The notes under the pieces are model-generated. The model ran no database searches, was not told where the DNA came from, and saw only the letters and a program-made list of their open reading frames with translations. Of a stretch of 64,000 nucleotides of DNA, positions 39,624 to 49,212 are shown piece by piece. Where the stretch lies: positions 1,178,001 to 1,242,000 of the forward strand of contig NZ_CP109009.1 of the NCBI RefSeq assembly GCF_036226685.1, read 5' to 3'. Both the position numbers and the translations under genes were made by a program. Every line of letters begins with the position of its first letter. Position 1 is the stretch's first letter. The DNA comes from Streptomyces sp. NBC_00690 (GTDB lineage: Bacteria; Actinomycetota; Actinomycetes; Streptomycetales; Streptomycetaceae).

Positions 39624-40418
39624 CTATCCCAGTCGACGGTTGGCCAACACGGGTACCGCCTTGCGCACCGCGTCCACCTCCGAGAGGTCCAGATCGGCCA
39701 CCAGCAGCCCGGGGGCAGCTTCGAGCCGCTCCCGCACCGTCCCGTCCGGGCCCACCACCGCGCTGTACCCGATCCCCGCAGGGGTCTTCGGGGGGACGTC
39801 CCGGCCCGATGCGCTCGGATCGGCCTGGTCCACGGCCGCCACCCACACGGTGGCGTCGAGCGCCCGCGCTCGCACCAGCAACTCCCACTGCTCCCGCTTG
39901 CCAGGTCCGGCCCCCCAAGAGGCCGGCAGCACGGTGAGGACGGCACCGGCATCGGCGTGCGTCCGGAAGAGTTCCGGGAACCGGACGTCGTAGCAGGTGG
40001 CAAGCCCGACACGGACGTCGTCCACATCGATCGTCACCACGGCGGAGCCAGCGGCCACCGTGGCGGACTCAGTGAAACCGAAGGCGTCGTAGAGGTGGAT
40101 CTTGTCGTACGCGGCTTCGACGCCCGGTCCGGTGGCCAGCAGTGTGTTGGTCACCTTTCCGCCCGCGGCCGGGGTGAACATCCCCGCGACGACGACCAGC
40201 CCGGCGTCGTGCGCGATCTGTCGGACCTGCTCCGCCCAGGGGCCGTCCAGTGGCTGCGCCAGCGGTGCGAGCCGGGTGCCGAAGCACGCCATGGTCGCCT
40301 CCGGAAAGGCGATGAGCCGCGCACCGGCCTCAGCCGCACGGCGTGCCTCGTCCCGTACGACGACGAGGTTGCGTTCCGGGTCGGGGCCGGTGGTGATCTG
40401 GCTCAGGGCGATGCGCAT
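39624..40418 (-). CDS. Carbon-nitrogen hydrolase (nitrilase superfamily)
   Basis: 264-residue enzyme with the Glu-Lys-Cys triad of the superfamily: Glu40 (IAFPEATM), Lys106 (YDKIHLYDAFG) and Cys142 (LATCYDVRFPELF). The family is an amidase branch close to omega-amidase/Nit proteins (deaminated glutathione amidase), judging by YDKIHLYDAFGFTES. Substrate uncertain. ATG at 40418 (MRIALSQITTGPDPERNL). Leftward, between the DUF6629 gene and a VOC gene, with separate gaps of about 200 bp on each side. Confidence 0.88.
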   Translation of the reverse strand: MRIALSQITTGPDPERNLVVVRDEARRAAEAGARLIAFPEATMACFGTRLAPLAQPLDGPWAEQVRQIAHDAGLVVVAGMFTPAAGGKVTNTLLATGPGVEAAYDKIHLYDAFGFTESATVAAGSAVVTIDVDDVRVGLATCYDVRFPELFRTHADAGAVLTVLPASWGAGPGKREQWELLVRARALDATVWVAAVDQADPSASGRDVPPKTPAGIGYSAVVGPDGTVRERLEAAPGLLVADLDLSEVDAVRKAVPVLANRRLG

Positions 40419-40625
40419 GCAGTGTCCTCGTGGTGGGGAGCGGCGTCGGCGGACCGGCCGGGGGCGGCATGCACCGTATCCCCGCGGCGGGCGGTCTGGC
40501 GATGGCCCCTCCCCACGGGGCCCGTCGTGAGCTCCTGGCGCCTGGCCCCTGTGCCCACCTGCCCCGTACCGCGTGCAGCACAGGGCCCGCCGCAGGAGCG
40601 CAGCACAGTCAGCCGTGGCCCTCGC

Positions 40626-40985
40626 TCACGACGGTGGCTCGTGGAGGCCGAAGGGCGAACCCTGATCATCACGACAGAAGGTGAACCGGCCGAAGCGGGC
40701 GACCGTCGCTTCGTCCTCGCCGAGGTCGAAGTCGTCCACCGTCCCACCGAGCGCGATGACCCGCTCCCGCGCGGCGGTCATGTCCTCGACCTTGAAGAAG
40801 AGGTAGGGGGCGGCCCGTGGATCGCCACTGTGGACACCACCGGCGACGTTGGGCGTCTCGATTGCGTAGCCGCCGCCCGCGCTGGGCCCGGGTGTGAAGG
40901 ACCACCCGAACAGCTCACGGTAGAAGGAGCGGGCCTGGTCCGCGTCGGCTACACCCAGTTCGAAGAAGGAGATCTCACCGGCCAT
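40626..40985 (-). CDS. VOC family (glyoxalase/bleomycin-resistance-like) protein
   Basis: 119-residue single VOC unit: ISFFELGVADADQARSFYRE, LFGWSFTPGPSAGG, YLFFKVEDMTAARERVIALG, and FTFCRDDQGSPFGLHEP at the C-terminus. In this family metal-binding His/Glu may be used, but no substrate can be named. ATG at 40985. Divergent from mutA. Confidence 0.8.
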   Translation of the reverse strand: MAGEISFFELGVADADQARSFYRELFGWSFTPGPSAGGGYAIETPNVAGGVHSGDPRAAPYLFFKVEDMTAARERVIALGGTVDDFDLGEDEATVARFGRFTFCRDDQGSPFGLHEPPS

Positions 40986-41305
40986 GACAGGGCGGCCTTC
41001 CCTCGATGACAGTCCCTCCACCGTACGACCGTCCCGGTTGCCCCGCACGCCCCACCCGTTGCGTACGTCACCCAGACGACATCCAAACGTCAGCGACATC
41101 CAAACGTCATCCGGTCAACATCCAGTCGGCATCCGGTCGGCACCCATCGCACCGGAGACCCCTCTCCTGCCCGCACGCCTCCCGGTCGGCCATGCCCCGG
41201 ACGGACTAGGCCATAGGACGAAGAGGATCAAGTCCTCACGGAGAGTGCAAGGTCACAGTCCGTGCCCCTGCTGCCCCGCTGTGTCCTTGTCCTAGCATCC
41301 GAAGC
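40986..41305. other. Divergent region upstream of mutA
   Basis: 320 bp between the VOC gene and mutA. It contains a cluster of short direct repeats (41077-41140, see that entry) and probably both promoters. I see no riboswitch-like B12 core here. Confidence 0.45.
41077..41140 (+). repeat. Direct repeats upstream of mutA
   Basis: A 16-base unit CGACATCCAAACGTCA occurs twice (41077-41092, 41094-41109). Beyond it three 11-base units begin with CATCC at 41108, 41119 and 41130 (CATCCGGTCAA, CATCCAGTCGG, CATCCGGTCGG). The 11-bp step keeps all units on one face of the helix, as in regulator-bound repeats. Confidence 0.6.
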
Positions 41306-43216
41306 ATGACGGTCCTCCCCGATGACGGGTTCTCGCTGGCCGCCGAATTCCCGAATCCTTCCCACGAGCAGTGGCAGCGGCTGGTCGCCGGTGTCCTCAG
41401 GAAAACGGGCAAGGACGTTCCGGAGTCGGCGGCTGAGGAAGCGCTGTCCACGGCCTTGGAGGACGGGCTCACAACCCGGCCCCTCTACACGGCGGGCACA
41501 GCGGTTTGTACGACGGACGCATCGGGCCTCGGCGCGGGCGGCGGGGAGCTCCCCGGCTTCGCGCCCTTCACTCGCGGCGGACGCGCCGAAGGCAACGTCC
41601 TGGCCGGCTGGGACGTCCGCCAGCGCCATGACCACCCCGACCCGGCCCGGACCAACGAGGCGGTCCTCGCCGATCTGGAGAACGGGGTCACCTCCCTCTG
41701 GCTCACCGTCGGCGACGGCGGCATCCCCCTCAACGCACTCGACAGGGTGTTGGAGGGGGTGTACCTGGACCTCGCGCCGATCGTGCTGGACGCCGGCGCG
41801 GACTTCGAGGCCGCCGGCCGCGAACTGCTCCGCATCCACGCTGAGCGAGGCACACCAGCCACGGAGGTCCGGGGCAGCCTCGGTGCCGACCCGCTCGGGC
41901 ACGCCGCTCGGACCGGCGCCCACGACGAGGTCCCCGCTGCCCTCGCCGCAGCAGCGCGGCTCGCCCGGGAGTACCAAGAGCAGTACGCCGGACTGCGGAC
42001 ACTGACGGTGGACGCGCTGCCCTACCACGAGGCGGGTGCATCGGCCGGACAGGAGTTGGGCTGCTCCCTCGCCGCAGGTGTGGCGGTGCTGCGGGAGTTG
42101 ACCGCGGCCGGGCTGAGCGCCGACGAAGCCTTCGGACAGATGGAATTCCGCTACGCGGCCACCGCCGACCAGTTCCTGACCATTGCCAAACTGCGGGCGG
42201 CGCGACGCACCTGGGCCAGGATCGCCGAGGTGAGTGGCGCCGCACAGGCAGGAGCACAACGGCAGCACGCGGTGATATCGCCGGTGATGATGACCCGCCG
42301 TGACCCGTGGGTCAACATGCTCCGGAGCACGGTCGCCTCGCTCGCCGCGGGGGTCGGCGGTGCGGATGCCGTGACCGTGCTCCCCTTCGACCACGCCATC
42401 GGGCTCCCGGACGCGTTCGCCCGGCGGATCGCCCGCAACACGTCGACGATCCTCATCGAGGAATCGCACATCGGACGGGTCATCGACCCGGCCGGGGGCT
42501 CCTGGTACGTGGAGCAGCTCACGGACGAACTCGCGCATGCGGCCTGGGAGTGGTTCCAGGAGATCGAGGGCGCGGGCGGCCTGCTCGCGGGCCTGCGCAG
42601 CCGGCTGGTCGAGGAGCGGATCTCCGAGACCTGGCAGGCGCGTCGGACGAAGATCTCCCGGCGCAAGGAGCCGATCACGGGGGTCAGTGAGTACCCGCTA
42701 ATCGCGGAGACACCCGTACGGCGCGATCCTGCGCCTGCCGGGCGGTCCGGCGGGCTGCCGAAGGTGCGTCGGGACGTCGACTTCGAGGCGTTGCGCGCCC
42801 GCTCCGACGCCCATGCCGAGCAGACGGGAGCACGGCCCCGGATCTTCGTCGCCGCGCTCGGGCCGGCCTCCGCTCACACCGCGCGGGCGGCATTCGCCGC
42901 CAACCTCTTCCAGGCCGGTGGCATCGAGCCGGTCCACGATCCGGTTTCGGTCGATGCATCCGACGTCGCAGCAGCGTTCGCCGCCAGCGGGGCGGAGCTC
43001 GCCTGCATCTGCTCCAGTGACGCCCTGTACGCCGAGCAGGCCGACCCGGTCGCCCGGGCTCTTAAGGCGGCCGGCGCACAGTGGGTCTATCTCGCCGGGC
43101 GTCCCGGGGAGTTGCGTGAGGCACTTCTCCAAGCAGGGGTCGACGAGTTCGTCTTCGCGGGCAGCGATGCGGTTGCCGTCCTCACCTGCGCACTCGACCG
43201 GATGGGAGTGGCGTGA
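41306..43216 (+). CDS. mutA: Methylmalonyl-CoA mutase small (beta) subunit
   Basis: 636 residues. Non-catalytic partner subunit of the adenosylcobalamin-dependent mutase that interconverts methylmalonyl-CoA and succinyl-CoA. The barrel region includes [58 protein letters not shown] and [19 protein letters not shown]. The C-terminal domain has the B12-domain fold ([18 protein letters not shown]) but lacks the DxHxxG cobalt-ligand motif, as expected of this subunit. Overlaps or abuts mutB (GTGATG). Confidence 0.93.
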   Translation: MTVLPDDGFSLAAEFPNPSHEQWQRLVAGVLRKTGKDVPESAAEEALSTALEDGLTTRPLYTAGTAVCTTDASGLGAGGGELPGFAPFTRGGRAEGNVLAGWDVRQRHDHPDPARTNEAVLADLENGVTSLWLTVGDGGIPLNALDRVLEGVYLDLAPIVLDAGADFEAAGRELLRIHAERGTPATEVRGSLGADPLGHAARTGAHDEVPAALAAAARLAREYQEQYAGLRTLTVDALPYHEAGASAGQELGCSLAAGVAVLRELTAAGLSADEAFGQMEFRYAATADQFLTIAKLRAARRTWARIAEVSGAAQAGAQRQHAVISPVMMTRRDPWVNMLRSTVASLAAGVGGADAVTVLPFDHAIGLPDAFARRIARNTSTILIEESHIGRVIDPAGGSWYVEQLTDELAHAAWEWFQEIEGAGGLLAGLRSRLVEERISETWQARRTKISRRKEPITGVSEYPLIAETPVRRDPAPAGRSGGLPKVRRDVDFEALRARSDAHAEQTGARPRIFVAALGPASAHTARAAFAANLFQAGGIEPVHDPVSVDASDVAAAFAASGAELACICSSDALYAEQADPVARALKAAGAQWVYLAGRPGELREALLQAGVDEFVFAGSDAVAVLTCALDRMGVA

Positions 43217-45414
43217 TGAGCATTCCGGATTTCACCGGGATCGACCTGGGGTCGGCGGGCTCCGCGGCCTCGCACGACCAGTGGCGCAGCGCCGTCAAAG
43301 AAGCCATCGGCAAGGACGCGTCGGAGTTGGTGTGGGAGACGCCGGAGGGCATTCCGGTGCAGTCGTTGTACACCGGACAGGATCTGGCGGGGGTGGACTT
43401 CCTCGACACCTACCCGGGGATCGCGCCCTATCTGCGGGGCCCGTATCCGACGATGTACGTCAATCAGCCCTGGACGATCCGTCAGTACGCCGGTTTCTCC
43501 ACGGCCGAGGAGTCCAACGCCTTCTACCGCCGCAATCTCGCTGCGGGGCAGAAGGGGCTCTCGGTCGCCTTCGACCTGCCGACGCACCGCGGCTACGACA
43601 GTGATCATCCGCGGGTGACCGGCGATGTCGGCATGGCGGGCGTCGCGATCGACTCGATCTTCGACATGCGCCAGCTCTTCGACGGCATTCCGTTGGACCG
43701 GATGAGCGTGTCGATGACGATGAACGGCGCCGTGCTGCCCGTTCTCGCGCTCTACATCGTCGCCGCCGAGGAGCAGGGCGTACCGCCGGAGAAGCTGGCC
43801 GGGACCATCCAGAACGACATTCTCAAAGAGTTCATGGTCCGCAACACCTATATCTATCCGCCACAGCCGTCCATGCGCATCATTTCGGACATCTTCTCGT
43901 ACACCTCGCAGAAGATGCCGCGGTACAACTCCATCTCCATCTCCGGCTACCACATCCAGGAGGCCGGGGCGACCGCCGACCTTGAGTTGGCGTACACCCT
44001 GGCGGACGGGATGGAGTACCTCCGGGCGGGCAAGGGCGCCGGGCTGGACGTCGACGCGTTCGCACCGCGGCTCTCGTTCTTCTGGGCGATCGGGATGAAC
44101 TTCTTCATGGAGGTCGCCAAGCTGCGGGCGGCGCGGCTGCTGTGGGCGAAGCTGGTGAAGACGTTCGATCCGCAGAACCCCAAGTCGCTCTCCCTGCGCA
44201 CGCATTCACAGACCTCGGGCTGGTCGCTGACGGCGCAGGACGTGTTCAACAACGTCACACGCACCTGTGTGGAGGCGATGGCCGCGACCCAGGGCCACAC
44301 CCAGTCGCTGCACACCAACGCACTCGACGAGGCGTTGGCCCTGCCGACCGACTTCTCCGCACGGATCGCCCGCAACACCCAGTTGCTGCTCCAGCAGGAG
44401 TCGGGGACCTGCCGGGTCATCGATCCGTGGGGCGGCAGCGCCTATGTGGAGCGGTTGACGCATGACCTCGCTCGGCGCGCCTGGCAGCACATCGAAGAGG
44501 TGGAGGCCGCCGGGGGGATGGCCAAAGCGATCGACGCGGGCATTCCCAAGCTCCGGGTCGAGGAGGCCGCGGCCCGTACCCAGGCACGGATCGACTCCGG
44601 ACGGCAGCCCGTCATCGGGGTGAACAAGTACCGCGTGGAGACCGATGAGGAGATCGACGTCCTCAAGGTCGACAACTCCTCGGTGCGGACCCAGCAGATC
44701 GCCAAGTTGCGTCGGCTGCGCGAGGAGCGCGACGAAGCGGTGTGCCAGGACAGTCTGCGGGCCCTGACCGAGGCCGCCGGACGCGGTGCCGGTCCGGGAC
44801 TTGAAGGCAATCTCCTGGCGCTCGCCGTGTCCGCCGCCCGGGCGAAGGCGACGGTGGGAGAGATCTCGGACGCCCTGGAGAAGGTGTACGGGCGCCACTC
44901 GGGGCAGATCCGTACCATCTCGGGTGTGTACCGCAAAGAGGCAGGCGAGTCCCCGGCCGTGGAGCGCACCCGGGCCGCGGTGACGGCGTTCGAGGAGGCG
45001 GAGGGCCGGCGACCGCGCATCCTGGTGGCCAAGATGGGCCAGGACGGTCATGATCGCGGGCAGAAGGTGATCGCCACGGCCTTCGCGGACCTCGGTTTCG
45101 ACGTGGACGTCGGCCCGCTGTTCCAGACACCGGCCGAGGTGGCACGACAGGCGGTGGAGGCGGACGTCCACATCGTCGGGGTGTCCTCGCTGGCCGCGGG
45201 TCACCTCACCCTGGTGCCGGCACTGCGGGAGGAGTTGGCCGCCGAGGGCCGTGAGGACATCATGATCGTGGTGGGCGGGGTGATCCCGCCGCAGGACGTG
45301 CCGACCCTGCACGAGGCGGGTGCCGCGGCCGTGTTCCCCCCGGGCACGGTGATTCCCGACGCTGCGCACGATCTGTTGCGGACCTTGGCCGCCGCGCTCG
45401 GCCACGAGGGGTGA
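43216..45414 (+). CDS. mutB: Methylmalonyl-CoA mutase large (alpha) subunit
   Basis: 732-733 residues (ATG at 43216, 7 bases after GGAG, preferred; GTG at 43213 possible). Catalytic subunit; substrate barrel shown by [57 protein letters not shown] and [18 protein letters not shown]. The C-terminal B12-binding domain carries the cobalt-ligand motif DxHxxG ([14 protein letters not shown]) and [12 protein letters not shown]. In a mutA-mutB-meaB cluster with 4 bp to meaB. It needs adenosylcobalamin, which links this cluster to the B12 uptake region upstream. Confidence 0.95.
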   Translation: MSIPDFTGIDLGSAGSAASHDQWRSAVKEAIGKDASELVWETPEGIPVQSLYTGQDLAGVDFLDTYPGIAPYLRGPYPTMYVNQPWTIRQYAGFSTAEESNAFYRRNLAAGQKGLSVAFDLPTHRGYDSDHPRVTGDVGMAGVAIDSIFDMRQLFDGIPLDRMSVSMTMNGAVLPVLALYIVAAEEQGVPPEKLAGTIQNDILKEFMVRNTYIYPPQPSMRIISDIFSYTSQKMPRYNSISISGYHIQEAGATADLELAYTLADGMEYLRAGKGAGLDVDAFAPRLSFFWAIGMNFFMEVAKLRAARLLWAKLVKTFDPQNPKSLSLRTHSQTSGWSLTAQDVFNNVTRTCVEAMAATQGHTQSLHTNALDEALALPTDFSARIARNTQLLLQQESGTCRVIDPWGGSAYVERLTHDLARRAWQHIEEVEAAGGMAKAIDAGIPKLRVEEAAARTQARIDSGRQPVIGVNKYRVETDEEIDVLKVDNSSVRTQQIAKLRRLREERDEAVCQDSLRALTEAAGRGAGPGLEGNLLALAVSAARAKATVGEISDALEKVYGRHSGQIRTISGVYRKEAGESPAVERTRAAVTAFEEAEGRRPRILVAKMGQDGHDRGQKVIATAFADLGFDVDVGPLFQTPAEVARQAVEADVHIVGVSSLAAGHLTLVPALREELAAEGREDIMIVVGGVIPPQDVPTLHEAGAAAVFPPGTVIPDAAHDLLRTLAAALGHEG

Positions 45415-45418
45415 GTCG

Positions 45419-46417
45419 GTGCCCCCGGTGCGTTCGACGATCGACGTCGACAACTATGTGACAGGTGTACGGGCGGGCTCCCGGGCCCACATCGCGCGGG
45501 CCATCACCCTGGTGGAGTCCACCCGGGCCGATCACCGGGTGCTGGCCCAGCAGTTGCTGACCGCGCTGCTTCCCCATGCCGGGGCGGCTCGGCGGGTGGG
45601 CATCAGCGGGGTTCCGGGGGTGGGCAAGTCCACCTTCATCGATGCGTTGGGCACCATGCTCACGGGGCTCGGCCACCGGGTCGCGGTGCTCGCGGTCGAT
45701 CCGTCCTCCAGCCGGACCGGGGGGTCCATCCTCGGGGACAAGACACGTATGGAGCGACTGGCGACGGACCCTGCCGCGTTCGTCCGCCCCTCCCCCACCG
45801 CCGGAACCCTCGGCGGGGTGGCCAAGGCGACCCGCGAGACCATCTTGGTGATGGAGGCCGCGGGGTACGACGTCGTCCTGGTGGAGACCGTCGGAGTGGG
45901 GCAGTCGGAGACGGCGGTCGCCAACATGGTCGACACCTTCCTCCTGCTGACCCTGGCGCGGACAGGGGATCAGCTCCAGGGCATCAAGAAGGGCGTCCTG
46001 GAGTTGGCGGACGTCATCGCGGTCAACAAGGCGGACGGCCCGCACGAGCGGGACGCCCGGGCGGCGGCCCGGGAACTCGCCGGGGCGCTGCGGCTGATGC
46101 ATCCCATCGACGCGGCGTGGACTCCCCCGGTGCTGTCGTGCAGTGCCCGCGAGTCCATGGGCCTGGACACCGTCTGGGAGCGGATCGAGCAGCATCGGAC
46201 CCTGCTGGAGTCCACGGACCGGCTGGCGGCCAAGCGCCGCGATCAACAGGTCGACTGGGCCTGGTCCATGGTGCACGACACGCTGACGGATCGGCTGCGC
46301 AGCCATCCACGGGTGCGGGCCCTGACTCCCGAGGTGGAACAGGGGCTACGGGACGGTCAGTTGACGGCGACGCTCGCCGCGGAGCGTATCCTGGACGCCT
46401 TCCAGCAGCCTCGGTAG
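45419..46417 (+). CDS. meaB: Methylmalonyl-CoA mutase-associated GTPase MeaB
   Basis: 332-residue G3E-type GTPase that protects the mutase and gates cofactor loading. G1 GVPGVGKSTFIDALG; conserved region DPSSSRTGGSILGDKTRMER; switch VETVGVGQSE; G4 VNKADGPHERDAR. The C-terminal dimer arm is present. GTG at 45419 is 4 bp after the mutB stop, with GAGGGGTGA upstream. Closed by a hairpin at 46441-46472. Confidence 0.94.
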   Translation: MPPVRSTIDVDNYVTGVRAGSRAHIARAITLVESTRADHRVLAQQLLTALLPHAGAARRVGISGVPGVGKSTFIDALGTMLTGLGHRVAVLAVDPSSSRTGGSILGDKTRMERLATDPAAFVRPSPTAGTLGGVAKATRETILVMEAAGYDVVLVETVGVGQSETAVANMVDTFLLLTLARTGDQLQGIKKGVLELADVIAVNKADGPHERDARAAARELAGALRLMHPIDAAWTPPVLSCSARESMGLDTVWERIEQHRTLLESTDRLAAKRRDQQVDWAWSMVHDTLTDRLRSHPRVRALTPEVEQGLRDGQLTATLAAERILDAFQQPR

Positions 46418-46440
46418 CGAGCGGGCGCTGGAGTTGAGCG

Positions 46441-46472
46441 GGCAGGGGGTGGGGTGCGGCCCACCCCCTGCC
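46441..46472. terminator. Bidirectional terminator after meaB
   Basis: 13-bp perfect stem (46441-46453 with 46460-46472), 6-base loop, between meaB and the convergent methyltransferase gene. Confidence 0.85.
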
Positions 46473-46491
46473 GTTGTGCGTGCCGGTCGGC

Positions 46492-47325
46492 TCACGGCGT
46501 CCCGAGTCGATAGAGGTTGAAGCGGTAGTCCTGGATCTGACGGCGCATCACCGCGGCCATGGCGCGGAGCATCCCCCGTTGGGGCTGGGAGATCCGGCGG
46601 CTGACGGCGGCGGGCAGCCGTGCGAAGGTGCAGCTCTGGGTGAGGGTGAGGCCCGGGTGCCACTGCGCCACCCTGGTCGGATCGTCGCAGCGCCAGCGCA
46701 GCCGCGCGGCGACCTTGCCCAGCACATCATGGCCGTCCTGGTTGTCGACCAGCCAACTGGACGCGGTGTCCAGCGCGAGGTACGCCCCGGGCAGTCGCTC
46801 CACGATCGTGCGGATCACCCGGCGCACATCGTCCTCGTCGAGGGACATCAGTGCGGCTTCGGCGGCGACGAAGTACGGTCCTGGGCTCTGACGCACGTCG
46901 TCGATCCACGAGGGATCGGTGACGGAGGTGGTGAGAGTGCGTCGACGCTCGGACTCCTGGTCGTGGAGGTCGGTTCGCAGTGTCGCGGCAGGGGTGAGGT
47001 CAAACCAGTTGACGGTCCCGTTGTCGAGCCGTTGGAAGCGGGTGGCGAGCCCGCTGCCGATGTCGACGACGGTTCCGGTCGGGTGTTGGGTGAGGAAGTC
47101 GTGGACCCAGGTGTCGAAGAGGAGGGTACGGACGTTGGAGCCGATCTCGCCGCGCGCACCTTCGAACCGACCGGTGTCGTCCAGGGCGTCGGCCGGTTCC
47201 ACCGCGCGAAGATCCCGACGGACGCTGCGGAGCACGGGGCTCTGCGCGGCTCGGGCCCACGGCGCGGCGAGAAGGGTCGGTCGGGGTTCGCCGAGGTCGG
47301 GCACGCGTGCGGTCCGATGCTCCAT
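46492..47325 (-). CDS. Class I SAM-dependent methyltransferase (leucine carboxyl methyltransferase-like)
   Basis: 277 residues (ATG at 47325, 8 bases after AGGAG; ATG at 47331 possible). SAM site VVDIGSGLATRFQRLDNG, with VNWFDLTPAATLRTD after it and a second motif FVAAEAALMSLDED; the leading RFEGARGEIGSNVRTLLFD is typical of the LCM/PKS-tailoring O-methyltransferase family. Target unknown. An iron-box-like palindrome at 47381-47398 lies 56 bp upstream, so iron control is likely, which suggests a part in siderophore chemistry or in an iron-linked pathway, although no biosynthetic cluster is visible here. Confidence 0.82.
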   Translation of the reverse strand: MEHRTARVPDLGEPRPTLLAAPWARAAQSPVLRSVRRDLRAVEPADALDDTGRFEGARGEIGSNVRTLLFDTWVHDFLTQHPTGTVVDIGSGLATRFQRLDNGTVNWFDLTPAATLRTDLHDQESERRRTLTTSVTDPSWIDDVRQSPGPYFVAAEAALMSLDEDDVRRVIRTIVERLPGAYLALDTASSWLVDNQDGHDVLGKVAARLRWRCDDPTRVAQWHPGLTLTQSCTFARLPAAVSRRISQPQRGMLRAMAAVMRRQIQDYRFNLYRLGTP

Positions 47326-47380
47326 GATCATCTCTCCTGGGTGGTGTCGTCGATGCGGTGCGACGACGGAGCGCCAGTGT

Positions 47381-47398
47381 AGTTAGGTAAGCCTAACT
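47381..47398. promoter_or_regulatory. Iron-box-like operator (IdeR/DmdR type)
   Basis: AGTTAGGTAAGCCTAACT, a near-perfect palindrome (arms AGTTAGG/CCTAACT) matching the TTAGGTTAGGCTAACCTAA iron-box pattern in its outer parts. It stands out as an A/T-containing island and lies 56 bp before the methyltransferase start. Confidence 0.7.
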
Positions 47399-47791
47399 TG
47401 CACCTCGGCGGGTGGTCACTTCTGCGTCGGCCGCCCGCAGATGGCCTGGCTCCATGACCGAGGAACACCCTCTGAGCTGGGCACCATCGACCAACGGAGG
47501 TGGCTGACTGCATGGGTCAACCTCACCCGAACGGTGCTCCAGACAGCCGGTCGCGTCACGGGGGATGCTCTGAACGGCGATGCGTCGGGGGCTTCTGGCA
47601 CTCAGGGGCCCTCGACGCGGATGGATGCGTGATCGACCGTCCGTATCGGGCGCGGGCGGGTGGCCGCCGTACCGGCCCCGCCCTGCACTCGGGAACGGAT
47701 CGGGACGGACAGGTAACGTGCGTCCATCAACGGCACGCCCCCGGACCTACCGAAGGCGCGCACCGGGCGAGGAAGTGAAGGTGGCTGAGGG
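47399..47791. other. Divergent gap before the GH4 gene
   Basis: 393 bp; frames read here are Arg/Gly-rich and improbable. Contains the promoter side of the GH4 gene, with no clear operator. No gene called. Confidence 0.4.
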
Positions 47792-49132
47792 ATGAGGCTC
47801 ACGGTCCTGGGCGGCGGAGGCTTCCGGCTTCCACTGGTGTACTCGGCGCTGCTGGGTGACCGCGCCGAAGGGCGCGTCACCGACGTCGTCCTGCACGATG
47901 TGGACGCCGACAGGCTCACCGCCATCGCACGTGTCCTCGCCGACCAGGCCGAGGGCGTACCGGACGCGCCGACCGTGTCCGTGACGACGGACCTCGACGA
48001 GGCCCTGCGCGGTGCCGACTTCGTGTTCTCCGCGATCCGGGTGGGCGGTCTCGCCGGTCGGGCCGACGACGAGCGCATCGCCCTGGCCGAAGGAGTGCTG
48101 GGGCAGGAGACGGTGGGTGCGGGCGGCATCGCGTACGGGCTGCGGACCGTGCCCGTTGCCCGGGAGATCGCTCGCCGAGTGGCCCGCGGGGCACCGGATG
48201 CCTGGGTCATCAACTTCACCAATCCGGCCGGTCTGGTCACCGAGGCCATGTCGCGGGAGTTGGGCGACCGGGTGATCGGCATCTGTGACTCCCCGGTGGG
48301 TCTTGGGCGCCGGGTCGCACGGGTCCTGGGTGTGGACCCCGACCGGGCCTGGTTCGACTACGCGGGCCTCAACCACCTCGGCTGGCTGCGCGGAGTGCGG
48401 ATCGACGGCCGTGATGAACTGCCGAGGCTCCTCGGGGATCCCGGGCTGTTGGGTTCCTTCGAGGAGGGCAAGCTCTTCGGGGCGCCGTGGCTCCAGTCGC
48501 TCGGCGCGATCCCCAACGAGTATCTGCACTACTACTACTTCAACCGTGAGGCGGTGCGTGCCTACCGCGAGGCCGACCAGACCCGCGGGGCCTTCCTCCA
48601 GGAGCAGCAAGCGCGGTTCTACACCCGGATGGCGAGCTCTCCCGCCGGAGCCTGGGAGCAGTGGGACCGTACCCGGGCGGAGCGTGAGGCGACCTACATG
48701 GCGCACAACCGGGAGGCGGCGGGCGCGGGGGATCGGGACGCCGACGACCTGGAGTCCGGTGGCTACGAGCAGGTGGCACTGGCGCTGATGCGGGCCATCG
48801 CCCACCATCAGCGCACCTCGCTCATCCTCAATGTCCGCAATCGGGGTGCCCTGGACGCGGTGGACGGGGACGCGGTGGTCGAAGTGCCGTGCTTCGTCGA
48901 TGCGAACGGCGCCCACCCGGTGGCCGTCGCGCCCCTGCCGGAAGACGCCACGGGCCTGGTGCGTGCGGTGAAGGCCGCGGAGCGGGAGGTGCTGGCAGCG
49001 GCCGAGAGCGGTTCCGCGGCGCGAGCGGTCAAGGCGTTCGCGATCCATCCGTTGGTGGACTCGGTCACCGTCGCCCGTCGACTGCTGAAGGGGTACGCGG
49101 CGGTCCATCCGGGTCTGGCCTATCTGCGCTGA
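47792..49132 (+). CDS. GH4 family 6-phospho-beta-glucosidase
   Basis: 446-residue NAD- and metal-dependent glycosidase. N-terminal NAD-binding start LTVLGGGGFRLPLVYSALLG; metal/active-site segments INFTNPAGLVTEAMSREL, GICDSPVGLGRRVA (Cys ligand), AGLNHLGWLRGVRIDG (His ligand) and YYYFNREAVRAYREA. GH4 enzymes use an NAD-dependent elimination mechanism; this branch acts on 6-phospho-beta-glucosides. No PTS gene is adjacent, so substrate supply is unclear. ATG at 47792. Confidence 0.9.
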   Translation: MRLTVLGGGGFRLPLVYSALLGDRAEGRVTDVVLHDVDADRLTAIARVLADQAEGVPDAPTVSVTTDLDEALRGADFVFSAIRVGGLAGRADDERIALAEGVLGQETVGAGGIAYGLRTVPVAREIARRVARGAPDAWVINFTNPAGLVTEAMSRELGDRVIGICDSPVGLGRRVARVLGVDPDRAWFDYAGLNHLGWLRGVRIDGRDELPRLLGDPGLLGSFEEGKLFGAPWLQSLGAIPNEYLHYYYFNREAVRAYREADQTRGAFLQEQQARFYTRMASSPAGAWEQWDRTRAEREATYMAHNREAAGAGDRDADDLESGGYEQVALALMRAIAHHQRTSLILNVRNRGALDAVDGDAVVEVPCFVDANGAHPVAVAPLPEDATGLVRAVKAAEREVLAAAESGSAARAVKAFAIHPLVDSVTVARRLLKGYAAVHPGLAYLR

Positions 49133-49160
49133 GGTGCCCGGGCAGCAGGGCGGCAGCCCC

Positions 49161-49198
49161 GACGCCCCGAGGGGCCGGTTCGGCTCGCACGGGGCGTC
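49161..49198. terminator. Terminator between GH4 and GNAT genes
   Basis: 9-bp inverted repeat GACGCCCCG/CGGGGCGTC (49161-49169 with 49190-49198) between the convergent genes, 14-29 bp from both ends. Confidence 0.6.
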
Positions 49199-49212
49199 AG
49201 CAGGGCGTGTGG

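Noticed and set aside
41077..41140. CRISPR array or classic PhoP box
   Set aside because: Units too short and contiguous for CRISPR; sequence differs from the GTTCACC-type PHO box.
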